From Paenibacillus sp. LHD-38 (GTDB lineage: Bacteria; Bacillota; Bacilli; Paenibacillales; Paenibacillaceae): DNA of 64,000 nucleotides. The position numbers and the translations under genes were made by a program. Location: positions 124,001 to 188,000 of the forward strand of contig NZ_JAVIFU010000004.1 in NCBI RefSeq assembly GCF_031157315.1, read 5' to 3'. The notes beneath the pieces were generated by a model. The model made no database searches. It saw nothing but the letters and a program-made list of their open reading frames with translations, and was not told the DNA's origin. The number at the start of each line of letters is the position of its first letter. The stretch's first letter is position 1. Below are positions 54,838 to 63,570 of the stretch, piece after piece.

Positions 54838-56790
54838 TTGGATCCTTCTATGCGGCTTAAAGTAAGGGGGGACACTTTTTTTCTCCCGAGCTCTGACGGC
54901 AGCGTCTATTTTCGGAACAATATCGGATCGTTTCGTATGGAAGGCAGCACCATCGGTCAATGGATTGAAAAACTAATGCCGGTATTTAACGGTGAGCATT
55001 CGATGCATGAATTGACGGATGGGTTGCCGGACCAATACCAAAGGCATGTCTATGAAATCGCGGAAGTGCTGCATGCGAATGGTTATGTCAGGGATGTAAG
55101 CAGGGACCTGCCGCATCAGCTGCAAGAAAGCGTACTGAAGAAATATGCATCTCAGATCGAATTTTTGGACAGCTTTGAAGGCTCGGGAGCATACCGGTTT
55201 CAGCTCTATCGACAGTCAACCGTACTGGCCATCGGATCTGGCTCTTTTTTTGTTTCGCTAGTGAAATGTTTATTGGAGTCCGGTTTGCCTCGCATTCAAA
55301 TGCGGATTACGAATCCGGAAACGACGAATCGCAAGCGGATTTTGGAGCTGGCAGAGCATGCCCGCAGATTGGACCAAGAGGTTAAGGTGGATGAGATTGC
55401 TTTTCCGCCAAACGGAAACGTGGATTGGCGAACGGCTGTGCAGCCGTTTGATGCGGTATTGTTCGTATCGGATGAAGGCGGCGAGCCGGAGCTGCGGGTG
55501 CTGCAACAGATTTGCAAGGAAGAGAATAAGGTGCTGCTACCGGCGATGATGCTGAAGCAAGCGGGAATTGCAGGGCCTCTCATCCACCCGGATTCGGAGG
55601 GAGGCTGGGAATCCGCAAGGCGCAGGCTCCATCGCCAGGCGATTGACAAAGATCCGCGGCATCACGTTGTCTCTGCCACGGCAGAAGCGATGCTTGCGAA
55701 TGTCATCGTCTTCGAATGGCTCAAAACGGCAACCGAAGTTGCGTCATCAGCGCTAAAAAATAAACTGTTCCTGCTTGATTTGGAGACGCTGGAAGGGAAT
55801 TGGCATCCGATTCTCCCCCACCCGCTTGCGAGCGGTCATCCTTCGATCAGCCGAATTGAACAATTGGAATTACTGCTAGAAAGAGAGCCGGAAGAAAAGG
55901 CCCAATCATTATTAATTGAAAATTTCAGCCGATTAACATCAAGCGAAACCGGTATTTTTCACGTATGGGAGGAAGGGGAATTGCGGCAGCTTCCGCTGTC
56001 CCAGTGCCGTGTGCAGCCGGCTGACCCGCTGACGGATGGACCTGCCGACTTGCTGCCGGAAATCATCTGCAATGGCATCAATCATGAAGAAGCGCGTAGA
56101 GAAGCTGGGCTTGCCGGCATTGAAGCCTATGTGTCGAGAATGGGCTATCGGCTTATACGTCCAGCGAAAGAGGGGAAAGAAGGCTCTGACACCGCTCTCC
56201 ATAGCGAATTCGTGGGCGTTGGAGCGGGGGAGTCGATCGCGGAAAGCATTTGCCGCGGATTGCAAAAATGCTTGACGGCAGCTCTTGTACGGAAGCTTGA
56301 AGCACAAGAGCCATCGGTCCGTTTAGCACAGCTTGTCCAAAATGATGATGAGCGCAGCCGCTTTTATTTGAGTGCGCTAACGACCATGCAGGGTGAGCCG
56401 GCGATCGGTTTCGGCGAGGAAACATTCGGATTCCCGGTCGCATGGGTTCGCGCAAACGGCTGCTGGTATGGCGCGGTCGGCTTTAACAAAACGAAGGCGC
56501 TGCGTGGCGCATTGCAGCATGCTTTGCTAGAAGTCCAAAATGGTGCTGCATGCGCGACGGCGAATGCGATCAGCAGGTCTTCTGTAAATGTGACAAAAGG
56601 GTCTGCGCAGAACGTAGCCATTCCGTCAAGTGAACCAATCAAACATCGCGAGACTTTGCAATCCGCTCTTGATCGATTAAAACGCAGCCGCAAGCGACTA
56701 ATTGTGTTTGATTTTACTGCCGAGGCATTTTTGAAAGAAGAGCTGGCTGGCGCGTTCGGCGTGCTGCTTCGGGAGGAGGATGAAACGTGA
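54838..56790 (+). CDS. Putative thiazole-containing bacteriocin maturation protein
   Basis: 650-residue protein of the type encoded between heterocycloanthracin precursors and their YcaO enzyme. The first about 100 residues look like a small winged peptide-binding region (MRLKVRGDTFFLPSSDGSVYFRN, HVYEIAEVLHANGYVRDV). Residues about 125-300 look like an E1/ThiF-type fold (VLAIGSGSFFVSLVKCLLES, FDAVLFVSDEGGEPEL) without clear zinc cysteines. The C-terminal part (GAGESIAESICRGLQKCLT) echoes YcaO sequence. Likely a scaffold presenting the leader. TTG start, 8 bases after AAGGAGG. Confidence 0.85.
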   Translation: MDPSMRLKVRGDTFFLPSSDGSVYFRNNIGSFRMEGSTIGQWIEKLMPVFNGEHSMHELTDGLPDQYQRHVYEIAEVLHANGYVRDVSRDLPHQLQESVLKKYASQIEFLDSFEGSGAYRFQLYRQSTVLAIGSGSFFVSLVKCLLESGLPRIQMRITNPETTNRKRILELAEHARRLDQEVKVDEIAFPPNGNVDWRTAVQPFDAVLFVSDEGGEPELRVLQQICKEENKVLLPAMMLKQAGIAGPLIHPDSEGGWESARRRLHRQAIDKDPRHHVVSATAEAMLANVIVFEWLKTATEVASSALKNKLFLLDLETLEGNWHPILPHPLASGHPSISRIEQLELLLEREPEEKAQSLLIENFSRLTSSETGIFHVWEEGELRQLPLSQCRVQPADPLTDGPADLLPEIICNGINHEEARREAGLAGIEAYVSRMGYRLIRPAKEGKEGSDTALHSEFVGVGAGESIAESICRGLQKCLTAALVRKLEAQEPSVRLAQLVQNDDERSRFYLSALTTMQGEPAIGFGEETFGFPVAWVRANGCWYGAVGFNKTKALRGALQHALLEVQNGAACATANAISRSSVNVTKGSAQNVAIPSSEPIKHRETLQSALDRLKRSRKRLIVFDFTAEAFLKEELAGAFGVLLREEDET

Positions 56791-58730
56791 GTGCAATTTT
56801 GGCCGTTATAGGGGAGGGTCAGCTCGCAGATTTCGTATGCGGCGAATTAGCCGAAGACCATCAGCTGGTAAGGCAAAAGGATTTTTCAACCGAAGTGCCG
56901 GAGACCACTGAGCTTGCACTTGTTTTACATGACGGTTATAACCCTTCAGACCATCAGCTCGCGGAAGAGGTGTTTCAACGCTCCGGAGTGTCTTGGCTGC
57001 GCGGATTTGTTTCATTCGGGGAGGGCGTAATCGGGCCGTTGGTCGTTCCGGGGACGGCGGGATGCTCCGGCTGCGCCGATCTCCGGCGCTTAATGGCGGG
57101 AAATGACCGCAAGGAAATGTGGGAAATCCAGGAGCAGCACTACATGCACGGAGGGACTTTGCCCGATATCTGGTCATCGTCTAATGGGCTTTTGCACATG
57201 GCTCACGTTATTGCAGCCGAGGTTCGAAGAGTGCTTGCAGGATTCGCTGCGCAAACGGAAAATCGGTTAATGTTAATCCATCTGCAAACGCTGAACAGCT
57301 CGCTCCATTTCTTCTTGCCTGACCCGCTTTGTCCAATTTGCGGGCAAGTCACTAAAGATTCTGCGGAAGCATCGCGGATCCTTTTGCAGCCAAGCCCAAA
57401 AGTGAGCGAAAACAGCTACCGCAGCCGTTCGATGACGGAACTGAAAGGACTACTCGCAGATGATTATCTGGACGCTCGGACAGGATTTTTGAACGGGAGA
57501 ATGATCGACCTCTTGTCCCCATTCGCCGATGCGAGCATAAATTTGCCTTTGTTCTCGGGAGATGAGGGCTGCGCTGGGCGTACGCACTCCTATGCGGACA
57601 GCGTGATGACCGCCATTTTGGAAGGGTTGGAAAGATATTGCGGCATGTCGCCGCGCGGGAAGCAAACGGCAGTCCATGACAGCTATCGCAATTTGAAGGA
57701 CCAGGCGCTAAATCCCGTTCTGGTTGGCGTACATGAGAAGGAGATGTATGAGCGGCCCGACTTCCCTTTCCGCCCGTTTGATCCCGCCAGGCCAATCGAT
57801 TGGGTGTGGGGGTACTCGTTTTTACAGGAGCGGCCGATTCTTGTGCCTGAGCTGCTCGCCTATTATAGCTCAGGCTGCGGACACGGGTTCGTTTACGAAA
57901 CTTCGAACGGCTGTGCATTAGGAGGCAGTCTGGAGGAAGCTATATTTTACGGCATTATGGAAGTGGTAGAACGCGATTCGTTCCTTATGACCTGGTATGC
58001 GCAGCTGGAGCTTTCACCCTTGGACCCTTATTCGGCCGGCGATCTCGAATTGAACCTAATGATTGAGCGTTTGCGCGAGGTTGCCATGTATGACGTTTAT
58101 TTATACAACTCTACGATGGAGCATGGCATTCCAAGCGTTTGGGCGATCGCCAAAAACAGGGCGGATAAGGGCGTTAATCTGATTTGCGCGGCAGGTGCCC
58201 ATCCGGATCCGGTACGCGCTGCCAAAGGCGCAATCCACGAGCTATCGGGCATGATGCTGTCGTTGAACGAGAAATTGGAGGAGAATCGGGAGCAGTACGA
58301 GCAAATGCTGCATGATCCGTTTCTCGTCCGGCAGATGGATGATCATTCCATGCTGTACAGCTTGAAGCAGTCGGAGGAACGGCTGCACTTTTTGCTCCAA
58401 AACGGCCGTCCTTGCCGCAATTTCGAGGAGGCGTTTAAGCCAAAGGCCAAGCATGCGGATTTAACCGATGATTTAAAAGACGTCCTTCACGCGTTACGCG
58501 AGTTAAGCCTGGATGTGATCGTAGTGGACCAGACCACGCCTGAGACGCTGCGCAACGGACTACATTGCGTGAAGGTGCTGATTCCGGGCATGCTGCCCAT
58601 GACGTTCGGACAACATCTGGTTCGGTTGACAGGCTTGGAGCGAGTACTGCGGGTTCCTGCGGAGCTTGGATATGCGAAGAAGCCGCTCTCGCCAGATCAG
58701 CTTAATGCTTACCCGCATCCGTTCCCATAA
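56787..58730 (+). CDS. TOMM YcaO cyclodehydratase (C and D domains fused)
   Basis: 647-residue enzyme forming thiazoline/oxazoline rings from Cys/Ser/Thr with ATP. The N-terminal E1-like part has zinc-type cysteine pairs GCSGCADLRR (C93, C96) and DPLCPICG (near residue 185). The YcaO domain from about 210 has RTHSYADSVMTAILEGLERYCG and GGSLEEAIFYGIMEVVERDSF, the ATP-binding Glu-rich helices. It ends PHPFP, the PxPxP tail typical of azoline-forming YcaO proteins. GTG start overlaps the previous stop. Confidence 0.93.
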   Translation: MSAILAVIGEGQLADFVCGELAEDHQLVRQKDFSTEVPETTELALVLHDGYNPSDHQLAEEVFQRSGVSWLRGFVSFGEGVIGPLVVPGTAGCSGCADLRRLMAGNDRKEMWEIQEQHYMHGGTLPDIWSSSNGLLHMAHVIAAEVRRVLAGFAAQTENRLMLIHLQTLNSSLHFFLPDPLCPICGQVTKDSAEASRILLQPSPKVSENSYRSRSMTELKGLLADDYLDARTGFLNGRMIDLLSPFADASINLPLFSGDEGCAGRTHSYADSVMTAILEGLERYCGMSPRGKQTAVHDSYRNLKDQALNPVLVGVHEKEMYERPDFPFRPFDPARPIDWVWGYSFLQERPILVPELLAYYSSGCGHGFVYETSNGCALGGSLEEAIFYGIMEVVERDSFLMTWYAQLELSPLDPYSAGDLELNLMIERLREVAMYDVYLYNSTMEHGIPSVWAIAKNRADKGVNLICAAGAHPDPVRAAKGAIHELSGMMLSLNEKLEENREQYEQMLHDPFLVRQMDDHSMLYSLKQSEERLHFLLQNGRPCRNFEEAFKPKAKHADLTDDLKDVLHALRELSLDVIVVDQTTPETLRNGLHCVKVLIPGMLPMTFGQHLVRLTGLERVLRVPAELGYAKKPLSPDQLNAYPHPFP

Positions 58731-58789
58731 GCATGATTGGACGATTCAATGCGGCGTTTCCCTATGCAAGCCTTTTGGGAGGAGAAGGG

Positions 58790-60367
58790 ATGAGTCTGAA
58801 GGCATTTCTGCACCAATTGCAATTCGACCCGGATAAGGTGAAATCAAAAGATTGGGAGACCGATTGGGAAGACGCGCCGCTCCCGTATAAGCTTTACCGG
58901 GGCTTGCCGTCTTTTCCGCTCTGCTCCGAGGTTCCGCTCACGCTGGTAGGAGAGCGTGAAATGGCGAAGCCGAAGCTTCGGGAGCTTGGCCATTTTCTAT
59001 GGTATACGTTCGGCCTTACGCAGCTTAGCCAATCCGTTTACGGCCCGGATGCGGGAGACGATTGGGGAAGCTCGCTACAGCTTTGCAGACGCTTTGTGCC
59101 ATCAGGCGGCGGGCTGTATCCAAGCGAGCTTTATTTGTATTTGAAGCTGGAGGAGCTGCCTTATGGCGTTTACCATTATGATGTGGCGCATCATCGATTG
59201 ATTTTACTCCGCGAAGGCTTATTTGACGATTACTTGAGCAAGGCGCTGGGGAACCGATGCGACCTATCCGCAGCTTTCGGCGTTGCTTTCGTGTCGACGA
59301 TGTTTTGGAAAAATTACTTTAAATATAATTATTTTTGTTATCGCCTGCAGGGGATGGACGCCGGTCTATTAATGGGGCAGCTGCTGGAAACGGCAAAAAG
59401 GTTCGGCTTTGAGGCGGGCGTGTGCTTCCAATTTCTCGATCGTGCCATTAATCGCCTGCTTGGGTTATCCGAGCATGAAGAAAGCGCCTATGCGGTCATT
59501 CCGCTTTCGAATGAACCGGGGATTAATTGGTTTTCCAACGAGAAGAAGGAAGATGCCGTTGCGGCGGCCGATTTGTGCGAGGAGCTTGCGGTGCTGCAGC
59601 ATGAGCACTATATGCGCTCACGGAGAGTGTTGGAATTTCCGATGCTCTTGAAGCTGAACGAAGCTTCAATGCTGGATAGTTCCGATTCATTTCATCCTAT
59701 CGGAATAGAAAAGCAGGACACTGATAATAGCGCTGCGTATAAGCTGCCGAGTGTAAATAGGCTGTCTTATGATTTGGCGTCGGTGCTTCAAGAGAGATAC
59801 TCGCCGGAAAATGAATTCATTTTGCTGCAGGTTAGCCAATCTAATCTCGCTGCTTTATTGAATGAGGCTCTATTATCCTTTAAATATCGAAACGATTTGG
59901 ACGGTAATCAGAATGGTCCAGCGTCCCGCATAGCCTTGTATGGCTCCTTTTACGGGGTTGAAGGCATCGCGAATGGCGCTTATCGTTATGATGGCTCGGC
60001 GCATGCCTTGCAGCTGCTTCGTGAGGGAGACCATAGGGGCTGGCTTCAGTACGGGATGTCGCTGGACAACGTAAATTTGCATCAAGTGCCGCTCTGCTTC
60101 CATATTGCTGGCGATTTGAATTACCACCATGCGAAGCTCGGTTACCGCGGCTACCGGATCCAGCAAATGGAGGCAGGGATGCTTGTCCACCGGTTACTGC
60201 TTGCGGCAACCGCTTCCCGTTTGGGAGGACGTCCGCTGCTCGGTTTCGATGCAAACGTAAGCGATGAACTCTATGGCATGGTTTCCCGCGGACTAACGAG
60301 CCTGATTCAAATTCCAGTCGGTCACTGCCGGAGCCGCTCTCGGCTTGAGGGGAGCTTGGCGCATTAG
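58790..60367 (+). CDS. SagB-type FMN dehydrogenase, double domain
   Basis: 525 residues from the ATG at 58790, directly behind GGGAGGAGAAGGG; the ATG at 58733 lacks such a site. Two nitroreductase-like domains: the first includes QLCRRFVPSGGGLYPSELYLYL and YGVYHYD; the second (from about 300) has GPASRIALYGSFYGVEGIANGAYRYD. SagB enzymes oxidise azolines to azoles with FMN. It completes the modification trio. No exporter or immunity gene follows; a terminator comes next. Confidence 0.9.
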   Translation: MSLKAFLHQLQFDPDKVKSKDWETDWEDAPLPYKLYRGLPSFPLCSEVPLTLVGEREMAKPKLRELGHFLWYTFGLTQLSQSVYGPDAGDDWGSSLQLCRRFVPSGGGLYPSELYLYLKLEELPYGVYHYDVAHHRLILLREGLFDDYLSKALGNRCDLSAAFGVAFVSTMFWKNYFKYNYFCYRLQGMDAGLLMGQLLETAKRFGFEAGVCFQFLDRAINRLLGLSEHEESAYAVIPLSNEPGINWFSNEKKEDAVAAADLCEELAVLQHEHYMRSRRVLEFPMLLKLNEASMLDSSDSFHPIGIEKQDTDNSAAYKLPSVNRLSYDLASVLQERYSPENEFILLQVSQSNLAALLNEALLSFKYRNDLDGNQNGPASRIALYGSFYGVEGIANGAYRYDGSAHALQLLREGDHRGWLQYGMSLDNVNLHQVPLCFHIAGDLNYHHAKLGYRGYRIQQMEAGMLVHRLLLAATASRLGGRPLLGFDANVSDELYGMVSRGLTSLIQIPVGHCRSRSRLEGSLAH

Positions 60368-60377
60368 CGGTCAAGTC

Positions 60378-60422
60378 AAAACGGACAGATGGAATGTCGA
60401 TGACATTCCATCTGTCCGTTTT
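60378..60422. terminator. Bidirectional terminator between SagB and the His-rich gene
   Basis: A perfect 21-bp stem (60378-60398 with 60402-60422) with a 3-base loop begins AAAACGG and ends CCGTTTT, so it can end transcripts from both convergent genes. Confidence 0.93.
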
Positions 60423-60457
60423 GGTTTCTGCGTATTGTTAATGGGAGAGCTGCCCGC

Positions 60458-60994
60458 TTATCTTGGCTGGCCTTTTTGGTCTTTGTCAGCCGGGTAACAG
60501 ACGACAGGGTAGCAAATAGGATGATGCATATAATGCATGTGATGCATATGATGCGGATGAACATAGGGATGAAACGATTCATGATGATAATCGATCGATG
60601 TAAATTCCCATCCTTCATGGGGATGATGGTGATCACCATGCATATGGGGATCCCATGACCCTTGCATTGCAGGATGGAAGTCATGCATGGGATGGTAATG
60701 ATCCATCGGGTGGAAGTCATGCATGTGATGATAATCGTGCATGTGGTGGAAGTCATGCATGTGATGATAATCGTGCATATGATGATGGTCGTGCATATGG
60801 TGGAAGTCGTCCATGTAATGGAAATCTTCCATGTGACTCAGATCCACGCAGCAATGGCAATGGGTTTTCGGAGCATTTTCGCTCTTGGCCGGTTTATTTA
60901 TTTCAGCCTGATTAGGACTCGTGAGATTTTGCTGGTAATACTCCGGCATGGCAGCCGTTGCCGTTTGTTGCACAAATGGCCGATTAGGTATCAT
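60458..60994 (-). CDS. Histidine-rich repeat protein, possible spore coat or metal-binding protein
   Basis: 178 residues from the ATG at 60994, 7 bases after AAGGAGG; the frame opens at 61015. After a plain N-terminus comes THCHCCVD. A run of HMHD(F/Y)HH units (about residues 54-110) and a HPHHMHHMHYMHHP stretch follow, ending in CYPVVCYPADK. About 42 residues are His, with many Met. Such sequence binds Ni, Zn or Cu. The composition recalls coat protein CotD of B. subtilis, and a sporulation-like -10 lies upstream, so a spore layer role is possible. No family is assigned. Confidence 0.75.
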   Translation of the reverse strand: MIPNRPFVQQTATAAMPEYYQQNLTSPNQAEINKPAKSENAPKTHCHCCVDLSHMEDFHYMDDFHHMHDHHHMHDYHHMHDFHHMHDYHHMHDFHPMDHYHPMHDFHPAMQGSWDPHMHGDHHHPHEGWEFTSIDYHHESFHPYVHPHHMHHMHYMHHPICYPVVCYPADKDQKGQPR

Positions 60995-61019
60995 GGTGTG
61001 CCTCCTTTTTATCATACTT

Positions 61020-61028
61020 TACAATATG
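61020..61028 (-). promoter_or_regulatory. Sporulation-type -10 (CATANNNTA) before the His-rich gene
   Basis: On the - strand CATATTGTA fits the sigma-K/sigma-E -10 pattern CATANNNTA. A start about 8 bases on would leave a short leader before AAGGAGG. No clear -35 is seen, so this is tentative. Confidence 0.4.
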
Positions 61029-61247
61029 CCTAAATCGATAAAAGGGCACTTATCCCTATAAATTGGGCTCAAGCATCAAGCTTATATTCCATTCTTTATG
61101 ACTGTAATTCTGATCGAGATCCGTTAAGAATCGTCATAGAGTGCACAAACTGTACATTGAGGTTCAAATTGTACATATGAAGCCCCCATCTGGTTCGTGT
61201 TATGATAGAAAATGTACAAAAAGAAAAACGATGTAGGGGGATTCGAA

Positions 61248-63527
61248 TTGAATTGGGGAAGGGGAAACTTCACACGAAGTGTGGCGTTTCGGTGGATCGT
61301 GTCGTACGCCGTGATCTTATGCATACCCGTTATTCTTAGTGTAATCATTTATGGCCAGACCAGGGGAATCGTGAAATACGAGATCGAACGGGCGAGCAGC
61401 GCCATGCTGCAGCAAGTGAGATATATCGTGGACGGGGAGCTGCTTCAGACGGAGAGCCTGGCCGCGCAGCTAGCCATTCATCCGGATGTCCGGAGATTGC
61501 TGACTGCGCCTTCAGAAGAGAGCGCTTACAATATTTACGGAATGAAACAAGAACTGAATAAATTGTTATCCACGAACGATTTTATTAAGGAAATATACCT
61601 TTATTCGAAGCCACTGCAGTCGGTACTCTCGAATGAAACCTATCTTAAGGAAAGGATCTTTTACGAGATTAAGCATCAGACGCAAAATTTCACTTATGAG
61701 GACTGGCTTAAGTTGATAAACCGGTTTCAGTCGGGGGAGTATGTGCTGCTTCCGGTCGAGAACCAAGGGAGGATCGAAAATACGCCCTCCTACATTCGGT
61801 CGCTGCCGATGAAATCGGCTGCCGATCCGGAGGGCACGCTTATCATGCCGCTCAATGTCGAGAAGATGAGGACTATGCTCGAAACCATTGATTGGGTGGA
61901 GCAAGGCCAAGTGTTCATTATGGATTCGAATGACCAAATTCTGTTTCAGAACGCCAAAGAAACGACGATTGAGACTTCGTCGTACCAGGAATGGAACAAC
62001 CGCGGGACGGGCACCTTTACCGGCACGTTCCAAGGCATCGAGTCGATGATTACGATCGAATCGTCCGATACGACGGGGTGGAAGTACATCAGCGTGTTTC
62101 CGACCGACGTCTTTTGGGAGCGTGCCGGGGCCATTCGGACGATGAACCTATTCGGGCTGCTGCTTTGCTTTGCGATCGGCGGCGCGGTTATTTATTATTT
62201 TGCCCGTAAAAACTACGATCCGGTCAAGCAGTTGGTCAGCGTCTTTTCCCGGAGTCCGCTGCAGGGAAAAGGAACAGACTTGGATGAATATACGTTCATC
62301 CGGAGAAGTGTGCTCGAGACCATTCGTGAACGGGATGACATGAACAATAAACATGTTCAGCAGCTTCGGGTGTTGCAGGATTATTACCTGGGAAGGCTGT
62401 TGAAGGGTCAGGCGGATCGGAACATCCCGTTAACGGAGCTGGCGAAGACTCACAATTTGACTTGGACAAGCGATCGTTTCGCTGTGCTGTTGTTTTACAT
62501 CGACAACGACGAGGGAGGAACAAAGGATCTGGCCTTGTCGCAGTTTATTGTGTCCAATATCGTAGCGGATTCAATTGTCGACCGCTTAACGATTCATTTT
62601 ACGGATATGGACGGGATGCTGGCGGCGGTCGTGAATGTCGATCCGGATCGCGCGGAGCATTGGAAGGACGATATAGAGGACAAATTAGCTCAAGCTTACG
62701 ATTTCATCACGGCTAGATACAAGCTTCGCTTCACGACGGTGGGAAGTGAGCTGCAAACCGGCTTGGACGGCATTCATCAAGCATTCCTTCAAGCCTTGGA
62801 AGCCCAAGAATATAGGATGGTGCTTGGGGAAGGCATGCTAATCTGGTACGGGGACATCAAACCGAACGAGGGCAGTTATTTCTTCACCGTTAACGACCAG
62901 ATGATTCTGATCAATTTCCTGAAGGCCGACGAGTTCGAGAAAGCGAAGGACATGATCGACAACGTCATCCAGCAAGCGTTCCAGCGGGATATGTCGCATG
63001 AAATCGCAAAGTGCGTCCTGCTTGACGTAGCGACGACACTGATCAAGACGATTCCCGATCAGGAGCAGGCCGGCATCGCATGGGATGAATGGCGTCCGCT
63101 CAAGAGACTGCTGTCATGCTCCACGAAGCTGGAATTCCAACAAGAGCTTCTCGTCATTTTCGATCGGGTATGCGGCGTGCTCCGCAGCAAGCAGAACGTT
63201 CAGACGAGTGCCGGTATCGGGGAGAAAGTGATGGCGTTCGTGCAGGAGAACTACAGCGACAAAGATTTAAGCGTGTCGCTGATCGGCGACCGCTTCCGGT
63301 TGACTCCGCAGTACGTATCCCGCTTGTTCCGCGAACAGACGGGGCAGGTGGGGCTGCACGACTATATTAGCCAGACCCGCATAGAAGCCGCCAAGGCGCT
63401 GCTGCTGGAAGGGGCCGGTATCGAGGAGACGGCGACCCGGGTCGGATTCGCCAGCAGTCATGCGTTTATTCGCGTATTCAAGAAATACGAAGGCATCACG
63501 CCCGGTAAATTCAAGACGATCCAATGA
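61248..63527 (+). CDS. Membrane-anchored AraC-family regulator
   Basis: About 759 residues from a TTG at 61248, 7 bases after TAGGGGG. An ATG at 61212 opens the frame but sits right at a possible -10 (TATGAT, 61201). TM1 lies near residue 20-40, a large extracytoplasmic sensor follows, and TM2 (FGLLLCFAIGGAVIYYFA) lies near 300. A cytoplasmic region leads to two AraC helix-turn-helices at the end (LSVSLIGDRFRLTPQYVSRLF, IEETATRVGFASSHAFIRVF). One-component relatives of YesM/YesN of this type sit beside sugar importers. The next gene is a binding protein. Confidence 0.9.
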   Translation: MNWGRGNFTRSVAFRWIVSYAVILCIPVILSVIIYGQTRGIVKYEIERASSAMLQQVRYIVDGELLQTESLAAQLAIHPDVRRLLTAPSEESAYNIYGMKQELNKLLSTNDFIKEIYLYSKPLQSVLSNETYLKERIFYEIKHQTQNFTYEDWLKLINRFQSGEYVLLPVENQGRIENTPSYIRSLPMKSAADPEGTLIMPLNVEKMRTMLETIDWVEQGQVFIMDSNDQILFQNAKETTIETSSYQEWNNRGTGTFTGTFQGIESMITIESSDTTGWKYISVFPTDVFWERAGAIRTMNLFGLLLCFAIGGAVIYYFARKNYDPVKQLVSVFSRSPLQGKGTDLDEYTFIRRSVLETIRERDDMNNKHVQQLRVLQDYYLGRLLKGQADRNIPLTELAKTHNLTWTSDRFAVLLFYIDNDEGGTKDLALSQFIVSNIVADSIVDRLTIHFTDMDGMLAAVVNVDPDRAEHWKDDIEDKLAQAYDFITARYKLRFTTVGSELQTGLDGIHQAFLQALEAQEYRMVLGEGMLIWYGDIKPNEGSYFFTVNDQMILINFLKADEFEKAKDMIDNVIQQAFQRDMSHEIAKCVLLDVATTLIKTIPDQEQAGIAWDEWRPLKRLLSCSTKLEFQQELLVIFDRVCGVLRSKQNVQTSAGIGEKVMAFVQENYSDKDLSVSLIGDRFRLTPQYVSRLFREQTGQVGLHDYISQTRIEAAKALLLEGAGIEETATRVGFASSHAFIRVFKKYEGITPGKFKTIQ

Positions 63528-63570
63528 CGGGCCAAGAATCGGAACGTCGCTTTGAGAGGAGACGGCTTAC

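Noticed and set aside
60476..61033. Met-rich + strand frames opposite the His-rich gene
   Set aside because: They are the complementary reading of the HMHD repeats. The - strand frame has AAGGAGG and a sporulation-like promoter.
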